DNA of 40,940 bases from Bacteroidota bacterium (lineage in GTDB: Bacteria > Bacteroidota > Bacteroidia > Chitinophagales > Saprospiraceae): contig JAIUPL010000040.1 of NCBI GenBank assembly GCA_020160935.1, positions 1-40,940 of the forward strand, in the 5' to 3' direction. Every line of letters begins with the position of its first letter. Position 1 is the first letter of the stretch. The notes beneath the pieces are model-generated. The model did not search any database, was not told the origin of the DNA, and worked only from the letters and a program-made list of their open reading frames with translations. Below are positions 1-7,158 of this stretch, piece by piece. The translations under genes were made by a program, and so were the position numbers.

Positions 1-268
1 GAGAAGTTGAGGGGTTGAGAAGTTGAGGGGTTGAGAAGTTGAGGGGTTGAAAGGTTGAGATTTAGCCACTCACATGATGCAAAAAAACCTCTTATGCTAC
101 TGAGTGCAGAATCTCAACCTTTCAACCCCTCAACCTTTCAACCCCTCAACTTCTCAACCCCTCAACTTCTCAACCCCTCAACTTCTCAACCTTTCCCGAG
201 CCGCCAGCCTGAAAAACCCATCACCCCTTACCCGCGCTAATAACCAATAACTTAATAACCGATAACTA
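1..268. repeat. Composite inverted-repeat element E1 (TTGAGGGG arms), cut by window start
   Basis: A purine-rich arm of TTGAGGGG/TTGAGAAG units (1-60) is followed by a 51-nt core (61-111) beginning TTTAGCCACTCACATG. A complementary CTCAACCCC arm follows (112-198), then an outer block with CCCGAGCCGCCAGCCTG (about 199-235) and an AT-rich outermost block of TAACCAATAAC type (237-268). Read on the minus strand the outermost block begins TAGTTATCGG, and its TAG is the stop codon of the DUF1460 gene. The left outer layers lie beyond the window. The core is identical to that of the element at 20223-20525. Confidence 0.9.
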
Positions 269-1126
269 TTTCAGTCTCGCCACCATAATTCCCGTCTGCC
301 CTTTCTGGCTGATGACGTAGGTGGACAAGGGTTGTTTGGAAACAATTACCCGGTGAGAAAGGGAGGAGGCGTGCATGAGGTGGGTGCGGCCGTTGATTTT
401 CACGGCAAAGCCCTGGTGCGCAATATCCAGATCGCCTTTGGCGGAAGTGAGCGACACAATATCACCTTCCTGAATCAGGTGTTCCATTTGGGCGATACGG
501 TTCTGTGGTATAAAGTACCACTTGTGCGCATTGAGCCGCTGTTCGGCGGCTTGCAGATCGCGTAGGGCTTTCGGGTCTTTTATTTTGGGAAATTTGGCAG
601 GCCGTGCAGAAATGTACCCGATGGTTTTGCGGTACGGAATACCGCCCATTTTCTGGGTAAGGTCTTCCAGAATGCCATTTTTTTCGGCCTGCAACAACCA
701 GCCGGTGAAATAGTGAATCCGCGAACCATATCCATTGATATGACCACCCCAGTAGCGCAGTTTTTGCAGATGCTCCTGGTAATCTTCAAAATCGCCCTGC
801 TCCGTTTGGGCAATAGCCAGGCTGTTTTCCACAAAAGTCCAGCAATCGAGTTCGCGCAGGTTGACGGTCAGCAATTCTTCCTGATAAGAATCCAGACGTC
901 CTTTTACATATGGCGCACCCAAAAACGAGCGTGCAATAGCCAGCGTACGCGCAGCAATAGGTGCATGATCGACCGCAATCTTTTGTTTTTCCTGAAAAAT
1001 CACGGAATCCCGATCGGATTTGATGACCAGCGGGCCGCCCTTCATCAGGTCCGACAGGTCAGTAGTCGGCGGCAAGGGGATCATGCCGCTGAGCAGAAAA
1101 CAGAGTAGAAAACCAAATGATCTCAT
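266..1126 (-). CDS. DUF1460 family protein, probable secreted N-acetylmuramoyl-L-alanine amidase-like hydrolase
   Basis: 286 aa. An N-terminal hydrophobic stretch (residues 1-20) looks like a signal peptide, so the protein is probably exported. Motifs typical of the DUF1460 family, a papain/NlpC-like fold, are visible: LDCWTFVE with the presumed nucleophile Cys95, RIHYFTGW near residue 137, DIAHQGFA with a candidate catalytic His at 237, and LMHASS after it. Proteins of this family are thought to act on peptidoglycan peptides or amide bonds; activity here is inferred. It lies downstream of nupC on the same strand, but a long palindrome fills the 156-bp gap, so co-transcription is doubtful. 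Its stop TAG is the first triplet of a repeat element. The ATG at 1126 gives a good signal peptide and is preferred. Confidence 0.85.
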   Translation of the reverse strand: MRSFGFLLCFLLSGMIPLPPTTDLSDLMKGGPLVIKSDRDSVIFQEKQKIAVDHAPIAARTLAIARSFLGAPYVKGRLDSYQEELLTVNLRELDCWTFVENSLAIAQTEQGDFEDYQEHLQKLRYWGGHINGYGSRIHYFTGWLLQAEKNGILEDLTQKMGGIPYRKTIGYISARPAKFPKIKDPKALRDLQAAEQRLNAHKWYFIPQNRIAQMEHLIQEGDIVSLTSAKGDLDIAHQGFAVKINGRTHLMHASSLSHRVIVSKQPLSTYVISQKGQTGIMVARLK

Positions 1127-1130
1127 AATA

Positions 1131-1285
1131 TAAGTCGTAAGTCCTGAGTCCTGAGTCCTGAGTCCTGAGTCCTGAGTCCGTAGAGTACACCTGATTACCC
1201 TTGACTTAAGTTATTAGTAAAAGACAAGGGTAATCAGGTGTACTCTACGGACTCAGGACTCAGGACTTACGACTCAGGACTCTTA
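1131..1285. repeat. Composite inverted-repeat element E2 (GAGTCCT arms)
   Basis: The left arm is a GTCCTGA tandem array (1131-1175). A perfect 28-bp stem follows: 1176-1203 pairs with 1225-1252 around a 21-nt loop, and it contains GTAGAGTACACC. The right arm returns as GGACTCA units and ends at the nupC stop (1283-1285). Read in the nupC sense direction the element begins GAGTCCTGAGTCGTAAGTCC directly after TAA. The left array has more units than the right, which suggests slippage. It sits between nupC and the DUF1460 gene and might act as a strong terminator hairpin, although there is no clear U tract. Confidence 0.9.
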
Positions 1286-2527
1286 AAAAAGAATCCCTGC
1301 TAATGCAGCAGACAAATAACTTGCCAAAGTACCCGCAATCAGCGCCCGGAAACCCAGGCGCGCCAGGTCTTCACGGCGGCTTGGCTCCAGGGCTGAAATG
1401 CCGCCGATCTGAATACCTACCGAACCGAAGTTGGCAAAACCGCACAAGGCAAAACTCACGATTGCGATGGTTTTGGGAGAGAGAGTGGCTTGATCGATAA
1501 AAGGTTTCAATTGCAGGTAGGCCACAAATTCGTTGGCCACCAGTTTGGTGCCCATCAGTGCGCCTGCCTGCGGGGCTTCATGCCAGGGCACACCCATCGT
1601 CCAGGCGAAGGCTGCAAAAAGGCCGCCAAGAATGGTATTCAGACCAAATTCCGGATGACCGGCCAGGCCGCCGAGGGCTCCAAGAATGTAATTGATCAGC
1701 GCGATCAGTGCCAGAAAACCCACGAGCATGGCCAGTACATTGAGGCCCACTTTCAGGCCGTCGGAGCAGCCGGCGGAAATGGCATCCACGATATTGGAGT
1801 GTTGCTTGCCCACTTTGAGTTTCACACTTCCCTGTGTTTCAGGCTCTTCCGTTTCAGGGTGCATGATTTTGGCAATGGCCAGCGCGCCCGGCGCCGCCAT
1901 GATACTGGCCGCAATCAGGTACTCGGCTTTTACACCAAACAGGATATACGTAGCCATCACACCGCCTGCGATACAGGCAAAACTGCCGGTCATGGATGCC
2001 ATGAGTTCCGATTTGGTCATACCTTTCAGGTAAGGTTTGATCATGATCTGCGCCTCTACCTGTCCCACAAATGCGCTGGAAATATTGCTCAATGCTTCGG
2101 CGCCGCTCACTTTCATGAAGTAGTTCATGCCCTTGGCAAGTTTTTCCACGATCCACTGCATGAGTCCGATGTGGTAGAAAATATTGACCAGACAGGCTAC
2201 AAAAATGATGGTAGGAATAATGCGGAAGAAAAAGATAAAACTGTTTTCCGGGCCGAAGTACTGTCCGAGTTTGGGGCTGTCGGCCAGGATGCCGAATACG
2301 AATTTGGCCCCCTCGTCGGAAAAACTCAGCACCTTGGTAACGGCTTTTCCCAGCCATTCGAAAATGGATTTGCCCACCGGCGTTTTCAAAATGAACACCG
2401 CCAGAAGCGCTTGTATGAGCAAGCCCATACCGACAGTCCGGTAATTGATTTTCTTGCGGTTATTTGATAACAAATAAGCCGTACCTAAAATGAGCACAAT
2501 ACCCAGGATACCGATCAGTCGCTCCAT
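1283..2527 (-). CDS. nupC: Concentrative nucleoside transporter, NupC/CNT family
   Basis: 414 aa polytopic inner-membrane protein that should import nucleosides by cation symport. CNT signatures are present: GTKLVANEFVAY (residues 326-337) and a GQVEAQ segment near residue 155 that matches the GQ-x-E nucleoside-binding loop of the family. The re-entrant and core helices carry many Gly and Ala residues, and the C-terminal block CGFANFGSVGIQIGG (362-376) is typical. Length is normal for the family. Val stands where characterised CNTs often have Thr or Ser in the GQ-x-E loop; this may reflect lineage or substrate preference. It is transcribed divergently from uridine kinase, a sensible uptake-and-trapping pair. 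The stop is followed at once by a GAGTCC palindrome. Confidence 0.93.
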   Translation of the reverse strand: MERLIGILGIVLILGTAYLLSNNRKKINYRTVGMGLLIQALLAVFILKTPVGKSIFEWLGKAVTKVLSFSDEGAKFVFGILADSPKLGQYFGPENSFIFFFRIIPTIIFVACLVNIFYHIGLMQWIVEKLAKGMNYFMKVSGAEALSNISSAFVGQVEAQIMIKPYLKGMTKSELMASMTGSFACIAGGVMATYILFGVKAEYLIAASIMAAPGALAIAKIMHPETEEPETQGSVKLKVGKQHSNIVDAISAGCSDGLKVGLNVLAMLVGFLALIALINYILGALGGLAGHPEFGLNTILGGLFAAFAWTMGVPWHEAPQAGALMGTKLVANEFVAYLQLKPFIDQATLSPKTIAIVSFALCGFANFGSVGIQIGGISALEPSRREDLARLGFRALIAGTLASYLSAALAGILF

Positions 2528-2839
2528 GTTTTGGACAGAAAAGTGAAAAGTGTGAAAAACGTTTGCGTGGAGTTTGCAGACGAACCTATTTGAAAATATT
2601 TACAACTTACTGAAAATCAATTTTTTAAGAAAAAACTGATCGAGTAAATAATTCTAAACACGTTCGTTTTGCAGTTCAATTGCAGCCGAAATGTACGCTT
2701 CACGTTCGGTTCTCAAAAATTTCTGACGCGAAAGCCTAATTTTGCTGCGTTTTTTTCCATTCGGTATTTTTGCATTTCGGGTAAGTGATCCAAGCCTTGC
2801 CCCTGCATCAAGCCGCAAACTCATACACACCTGATCGGC
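2528..2839. other. Divergent intergenic region nupC/udk
   Basis: A 312-bp stretch without a credible gene. The left half (about 2570-2660) is AT-rich and should hold the nupC promoter, but no clear TAnnTTTG was found on the minus strand. The right half holds the udk promoter at 2741-2772. No composite palindrome is present, in line with these elements lying mostly at gene 3' ends. Confidence 0.6.
2741..2772 (+). promoter_or_regulatory. Bacteroidota sigma-A promoter for udk
   Basis: A TTTG -33 box (2741-2744) and a perfect TAnnTTTG -7 box, TATTTTTG (2765-2772), are separated by 20 bp. This matches the known Bacteroidota consensus. The predicted leader is about 60 nt. Confidence 0.75.
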
Positions 2840-3463
2840 ATGAAACCATTCGTAATCGGCATCTGCGGCGGCAGCGGCAGCGGAAAAACGACCTTCATCA
2901 AAAGGTTGCGCGAGCGCTTCAACACCACGGAAGTCTGCATTGTGTCGCAAGACGATTATTACCTACCCCGCGACCAGCAGCACAAGGACCACAACGACGA
3001 GTACAACTTCGACCTGCCCAAGTCGTTCGATAAAAAGAAATTCCGCAGCGACCTGCAAAAACTGATGCACGGACAAACCGTTACCATCGAGGAATACACC
3101 TTCAACAACCCCAATGCGAAACCAAAATTATTGGTGTTCGAACCTGCTCCGATTATCATCATCGAGGGTTTGTTTGTTTTCCACTATAAAAAAATTGCTC
3201 CCCTGCTCGACCTCAAGGTTTTTATCAATGCCAAGGAAAACCTGAAAGTCATCCGCCGCATCCACCGCGACCAGGTGGAGCGCGGCTACCCGATCGAAGA
3301 TGTGTTGTACAAATATGAACACCATGTGCTGCCTTCCTTCGAGCGTTTCATCCAGCCCTACAAGGAAGAGGCCGATATTGTGGTGAACAACAACTACGAT
3401 CTGGAACGTGGCCTGCAGGTGGTGGAAGGATTCCTTCGCAGTAGATTATCAGTTATCAGTTAA
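2840..3463 (+). CDS. udk: Uridine kinase
   Basis: 207 aa cytosolic kinase of the nucleoside salvage pathway; it phosphorylates uridine and cytidine with a nucleoside triphosphate. A Walker A loop, GGSGSGKT (residues 10-17), sits at the N-terminus. SQDDYY near residue 36 matches the conserved substrate Asp region of uridine kinases. IIIEGLFVFHY (about 110-120) is the conserved EG(I/L) block, and RRIHRDQVERGYP forms the lid with its arginines. Length is normal. The last residues (SVIS) and the stop TAA are encoded by TTATCAG repeat sequence, so the C-terminus has been reshaped by the adjoining element. It is divergent from nupC and has a strong promoter upstream. Confidence 0.95.
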   Translation: MKPFVIGICGGSGSGKTTFIKRLRERFNTTEVCIVSQDDYYLPRDQQHKDHNDEYNFDLPKSFDKKKFRSDLQKLMHGQTVTIEEYTFNNPNAKPKLLVFEPAPIIIIEGLFVFHYKKIAPLLDLKVFINAKENLKVIRRIHRDQVERGYPIEDVLYKYEHHVLPSFERFIQPYKEEADIVVNNNYDLERGLQVVEGFLRSRLSVIS

Positions 3464-3609
3464 CTGTTATCGGGGAAAAGGGCGCCATCTGTGGTTATGT
3501 ATGGGTAGCCAAACACCTGAATACTCCTTCGCTTCCTGCCCGAGTTATCAAGAAATGGCAGCAATGTACCCCAACCACCCTGATAACCAATAACCAATAA
3601 CTGATAACT
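3446..3609. repeat. Inverted-repeat element E3 (TTATCAG / GATAACCAATAAC arms)
   Basis: The left arm consists of TTATCAG units (3446-3475), overlaps the udk C-terminal codons and supplies the udk stop. The right arm is CCCTGATAACCAATAACC-like (about 3578-3609) and ends just before the next start codon. The arms are only roughly complementary. They correspond to the outermost AT layer of the elements at 1-268, 20223-20525 and 28395-28721, but the inner layers are absent. The middle (3476-3577) shows no recognisable feature. Confidence 0.7.
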
Positions 3610-3612
3610 AAA

Positions 3613-3960
3613 ATGGAGGACTGGCAACTCGATTTCGAATGGCTTCAGGTACAACACAAAATAAAAGAAGCCATGCAGCGGGAAACACTTCCCGATCTGA
3701 ATACCGTGCTGTTCCTGATCGGAATTCAGGAATTGGGGCGCTGGAAAAAAAGTTTTACCAAAGAGGAAAAGCAGGACCTGATGCACATCGGCGTGTGCAG
3801 GCTGCTGGAAGGAGAAGGTTTTTTTGAATTTGTCGGCCGCGACGAAGACGGCTGGCCGCACTACCGGCAGGTGGCTGAAATGCAAAAACAATCCACCATG
3901 GAACAAGAAAAAGTCCTGAAAATGGCGGCAGTGCGCTATTTCCAGGACTTGGAATTGTAG
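3613..3960 (+). CDS. Conserved hypothetical protein
   Basis: 115 aa, predicted soluble and mainly helical, with no signal peptide or membrane segment. The central part reads LNTVLFLIGIQELG (about residues 29-42), followed by a charged stretch, EEKQDLMHIGVC, and DEDGWPHY near residue 83. I recall similar small proteins in other Bacteroidota genomes, without a known function. The ATG at 3613 directly follows a repeat arm. The gene may be co-transcribed with udk if the repeat between them does not terminate transcription. It converges on the ECF sigma factor gene, with 78 bp between the two stops. No function is assigned. Confidence 0.75.
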   Translation: MEDWQLDFEWLQVQHKIKEAMQRETLPDLNTVLFLIGIQELGRWKKSFTKEEKQDLMHIGVCRLLEGEGFFEFVGRDEDGWPHYRQVAEMQKQSTMEQEKVLKMAAVRYFQDLEL

Positions 3961-4038
3961 TGTTATTGTGTTTGGGTGCTTTGGGTTCTTGCGGCCAGAT
4001 GAGAATGCAAAACCCCGTGGCCGAAGTCCAAAACGCTC

Positions 4039-4623
4039 TTATTGCAGGGCGATTTCGCGCTCTGCCATCATTTTGCGGATGTTGATGAGTGCATAACGCA
4101 TACGGCCCAGCGCAGTATTGATGCTGACACGTGTGAGCGATGCAATTTCTTTGAAACTCATATCGGCGTAGTGGCGCAGAATGACCACTTCGCGCTGTTC
4201 TTCCGGCAAGGAATCTACCAGGCGGCGGATGCGGTTGTGCGTTTCGCTGCGCATGATGAGGGTGTCGGCAGCATCGTCGCCTACGCGCAGCACGTCGAAG
4301 ATGTCGAACTCTTCGGTCGGGTTGATGTGCGAGCGGCGTTTGTTGCGGCGGTGGTAATCCACACACATGTTGTAGGAAATACGCATAGCCCACTGCACGA
4401 ATTTACCTTCGTGGTTGTACTTGCCTTTGCGGAGGGTGTCGATAATTTTGATAAACACTTCCTGGAAAATGTCTTCAGCCAAAGCCCTGTCTTTGACGAA
4501 AAGATAGATGGAGGTGTAAATTTTACCTTTATAACGCTGGAGCAGCGTTTCGAAGGCTTGTTCATCGCCGCCAGTGTAGCGTGCGATCAATTCTTGATCA
4601 CTGAGAATCGGCATAACTTGCAT
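4039..4623 (-). CDS. RNA polymerase sigma-70 factor, ECF subfamily
   Basis: 194 aa from the ATG at 4623. A longer reading opens with TTG at 4629; the ATG is preferred, and the inner ATG at 4614 (MPILSDQEL) is also possible. It directs RNA polymerase to a specific promoter set. Region 2 holds LAEDIFQEVFIKI and the -10 recognition helix FVQWAMRISYNMCVDYHRR (about residues 50-95). Region 4 holds LPEEQREVVILRHYADMSF and a helix-turn-helix ending in TALGRMRYAL (about 138-180). No anti-sigma gene lies next to it, so the signal that controls it is unknown. Length is normal for the ECF group. Confidence 0.93.
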   Translation of the reverse strand: MQVMPILSDQELIARYTGGDEQAFETLLQRYKGKIYTSIYLFVKDRALAEDIFQEVFIKIIDTLRKGKYNHEGKFVQWAMRISYNMCVDYHRRNKRRSHINPTEEFDIFDVLRVGDDAADTLIMRSETHNRIRRLVDSLPEEQREVVILRHYADMSFKEIASLTRVSINTALGRMRYALINIRKMMAEREIALQ

Positions 4624-5006
4624 GAGCAAAGTAGGTTTTGCTGTTTAACCGCTTAAATTGAAGGAAATTTAAATGGTGTACAAGTTTGATCCGATAAGCA
4701 GAATAAGTTGGTGAGAAAACGTTTAAAGATCGAATTGACTTCCCAAATGTAGGAACTTCTCTTTCGGTACCAAAAACTTTTTAATAATTTTAACATTTCG
4801 GACGCAATTTTTCAGGGTTTTCACGGAAACGAATTTCTTAAACCCGGCGTTTTCAGTACTTTTGCAGCCAGATTTCCGGCATTATTCTCTGTGTATCCTG
4901 TCATCTTATTCAATCACCAACCCCCGCTGCGCCGCGGGAGTGGCCGTTGCAGGCCATTCCGAGGGTACACACGCCATGCTGACTGTGCGGTAGCAGCTGT
5001 TTTTTC
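4624..5006. other. Divergent promoter region sigma factor / CNNM gene
   Basis: 383 bp without a credible gene. It is AT-rich between about 4660 and 4860 and contains the CNNM promoter at 4834-4864. The following 140-nt leader, 4865-5006, is G+C richer and has no known riboswitch motif that I can recognise. No composite palindrome occurs here. Confidence 0.6.
4834..4864 (+). promoter_or_regulatory. Bacteroidota-type promoter for the CNNM/CorC gene
   Basis: TTTC (4834-4837) lies 19 bp upstream of TACTTTTG (4857-4864), a perfect TAnnTTTG -7 box. The leader is long (about 135 nt). Confidence 0.65.
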
Positions 5007-6308
5007 ATGGAAATATTTATAGTACTCGTACTTATTGTATTGCACGGTTTTCTCGTTCTGGGAGAAATTGCCCTGCTGACCGCCAAACGCTCCCGGCTGG
5101 AAGGCGAAAAACTGAAAGGCAATCAGAATGCCGTCATTGCGGTACGCCTGCTCGACAATATCGACAACTACCTGTCGGCCATGCAAATCGGCATTACCCT
5201 GATTAGTATCGTAGAGGGCGCCTATGCTGGTGTGAGTATCGGGCACCGGCTGGAACCCGTAGTAGCCATGGTGCCTGCACTGGCGCCGTATGCCGAGCAG
5301 ATTTCTATTTCCATCGTCGTTACGCTGATTACCTACCTCTCGCTGATCATCGGCGAACTGGCGCCCAAATACATCGCCATTCAGTATGCCGATGCACTGG
5401 CCATCGCCTGTGCGCCGGTGATGAACATCATTACGCGCATCACTGGCCCGATTTCGGCTTTTTTGAGTTGGTCGACCAAAATGTTTATGCGCCTGCTGTT
5501 TATCAAACCCAACGATCAGCAAAGCATTTCTGAAGACGAGATCAAACACATGGTCGAAATGGCCAACCAGCAAGGGGTGCTGGAACAGAAGGAAAGTGAA
5601 TTTATTCAGAATATCCTGCGTTTTGCCGACCGCGATGCCTATACCCTGATGACGCACCGCAACAACATCGAATGGCTCGACATAGAAGCCGAAAAAGGTG
5701 AAAATGAACGAATTATACGGGAAAGCGGCTATACCAAATTTCTGGTGTGCGAAGGCACCATCGAAAATATTCTCGGCGTCATCAAACTGCGCGATTACTT
5801 TGATAATTGCGACAAACCGGGTTTCAACCTGCGCGAAATCCTCACGCAGCCGCTGTACATCCCGGAAACGATGAATGCCCTGAAAATCCTCGAACGTTTC
5901 CGCAAGGAGCGCAATTACTTTGCCGTGGTGGTAGACGAATACGGCTCTACCCAGGGTATTATCACGCTGCACGACCTGACGGAAAATATTTTTGGCACCC
6001 TGCCCGACCTCGACGATGTGGAAGAACCCTCCATTGTGGTGCGCGAAGACGGCAGTTTGCTGGTCGACGGTGTAATCCCGATCGACGAACTGCGCGGGTC
6101 GGTGAACCTGAAAGAATTCGATTTCGAAGATGCCGATTATTCGACGCTGGCAGGATTTATTCTGTATAAACTAAGTGAAATACCGAAGGCCGGCGATGTG
6201 CTGAAAACGGAAGGCTACCGTTTCGAAATCATCGATATGGATAAAAGCAAGATCGACAAGGTGCTGGTGTCGAAGGTGTTGGTAGGGGAAAAGGAAGAGG
6301 CGGAGTAA
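5007..6308 (+). CDS. CNNM/CorC-HlyC family membrane protein (hemolysin-like, DUF21 plus CBS pair)
   Basis: 433 aa. The N-terminal DUF21/CNNM domain (about residues 1-180) has four hydrophobic segments and the family motif GEIALLTAKRSRLE near residue 19. Two CBS domains follow (about 205-325), with TLMTHRNNIEWLDIE and the usual VVVDEYGSTQGIITLHDL. A C-terminal CorC_HlyC domain ends the protein (about 345-425). Members are linked to Mg2+ or Co2+ export and metal homeostasis; the older name hemolysin is often misleading. Length and order are normal. The gene converges on the lipoprotein at 6317 with only 8 bp between stops, so no repeat element fits there. The ATG at 5007 opens directly into the first membrane helix. 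Confidence 0.92.
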   Translation: MEIFIVLVLIVLHGFLVLGEIALLTAKRSRLEGEKLKGNQNAVIAVRLLDNIDNYLSAMQIGITLISIVEGAYAGVSIGHRLEPVVAMVPALAPYAEQISISIVVTLITYLSLIIGELAPKYIAIQYADALAIACAPVMNIITRITGPISAFLSWSTKMFMRLLFIKPNDQQSISEDEIKHMVEMANQQGVLEQKESEFIQNILRFADRDAYTLMTHRNNIEWLDIEAEKGENERIIRESGYTKFLVCEGTIENILGVIKLRDYFDNCDKPGFNLREILTQPLYIPETMNALKILERFRKERNYFAVVVDEYGSTQGIITLHDLTENIFGTLPDLDDVEEPSIVVREDGSLLVDGVIPIDELRGSVNLKEFDFEDADYSTLAGFILYKLSEIPKAGDVLKTEGYRFEIIDMDKSKIDKVLVSKVLVGEKEEAE

Positions 6309-6316
6309 CGTAGTAA

Positions 6317-6985
6317 CTAAAAAACGATAGTATAATCCAATGTATCACCAACACTGAAAAAAAGTGAATCCTGAAATGGTGCTGCACTGTAAGGCGAAAA
6401 ACTATTGCTTCCCCAGTAAAATGTGGTGTATTCGTGTCCTATCGTTTCGTAATGGAAAACTTGCTCTTCGCCTAGTCCAATAATTAATGGGAACATTGTT
6501 ATGGCTCCCCACGAAGTGCGCGCTTCTGCCAACTCGGTGGGATTGGATACAACTAAATATACGGCTTTATCCTGCTCTGTTTCATTCTTCACATGCAGGT
6601 TGATGAAAGCATCAAAATGAATTAGAGGAATGGTAAAATTATTGGCTTCTTCCATCACAATATTAAAAGGGTGATAGCCTAAACGTTTTTTTACGTAATG
6701 ATCTGCAGTAATACTATAAATGGATGCACTGATGGCATCCGAAGGCAGTGTATACATAAAATTGCCTTCTGAATCAGTTACGGTTGTTTCAGTTACAGTT
6801 ATGGATGGAAGATCATTCTTGTCAAGAATAGTATTATAAAATTCAACAACAGCGCCTGCTATGGGAGCCGCGGTTTTACCATCCACGACGGTACCTTTTA
6901 CTGTTGTAGGAAGGGATTTAGTTGTATTTTCACAGGCAAACAAGCCGCCAATCAGAACAAGGCAAACAAGGCAAGAATGTTTCAT
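6317..6985 (-). CDS. Lipoprotein with carboxypeptidase-regulatory-like beta-sandwich domain
   Basis: 222 aa from the ATG at 6985; an upstream ATG at 7018 would bury the signal peptide. Residues 1-18 form a lipoprotein signal with the lipobox LFAC. The region after it (about 25-105) reads TVVDGKTAAPIAGAVVEFYNT and ends with a segment of SEGNFMYTLPSDA type. This pattern is typical of CarboxypepD_reg-like domains, which occur as stalk or sugar-binding modules in Bacteroidota. The remainder (about 110-222) is beta-rich with no recognised motif. A+T content is higher than in the neighbours, so this may be a less conserved or acquired gene. The cellular role is unknown. Confidence 0.75.
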   Translation of the reverse strand: MKHSCLVCLVLIGGLFACENTTKSLPTTVKGTVVDGKTAAPIAGAVVEFYNTILDKNDLPSITVTETTVTDSEGNFMYTLPSDAISASIYSITADHYVKKRLGYHPFNIVMEEANNFTIPLIHFDAFINLHVKNETEQDKAVYLVVSNPTELAEARTSWGAITMFPLIIGLGEEQVFHYETIGHEYTTFYWGSNSFSPYSAAPFQDSLFFSVGDTLDYTIVF

Positions 6986-7019
6986 AGGGCATGAATGATG
7001 AGTGATTAATAAATCCATA

Positions 7020-7051
7020 CAAATGTTCAGGTTGTTTTTCTAAAAAGCAAA
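7020..7051 (-). promoter_or_regulatory. Promoter for the lipoprotein gene
   Basis: On the minus strand TTTG (7051-7048) lies 20 bp before AACATTTG (7027-7020), which differs from TAnnTTTG at one position. It lies 35 bp upstream of the ATG at 6985. Confidence 0.5.
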
Positions 7052-7158
7052 CAGTAGTGTCCAATGTCAGAATCGTATCAGTAGCGCGATGAACGCTACC
7101 GACCTTGAAACTAATTAAACAAAATACCCGATATTCGCGCCTCAAACCTACCCGAACC

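Noticed and set aside
55-240. Open frame across the TTGAGGGG element
   Set aside because: The peptide is low-complexity Asn/Pro/Ser/Gln sequence made by repeat units, and the same holds for the copy at 20404-20670. It has no start signal.
1490-2467. Long open frame opposite nupC (325 aa)
   Set aside because: It is a shadow on the non-coding strand of a well-supported gene. Similar shadows opposite the mutase (7237-8598), lepA and CNNM genes were rejected for the same reason.
7081-7099. Cobalamin riboswitch upstream of the B12-dependent mutase
   Set aside because: Only a 6-bp GTAGCG/CGCTAC hairpin is present, and the leader is far too short for this riboswitch.
7105-7158. TTG start for methylmalonyl-CoA mutase
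   Set aside because: The extra 18 residues have no match to the family, and an ATG with the expected N-terminus lies at 7159.
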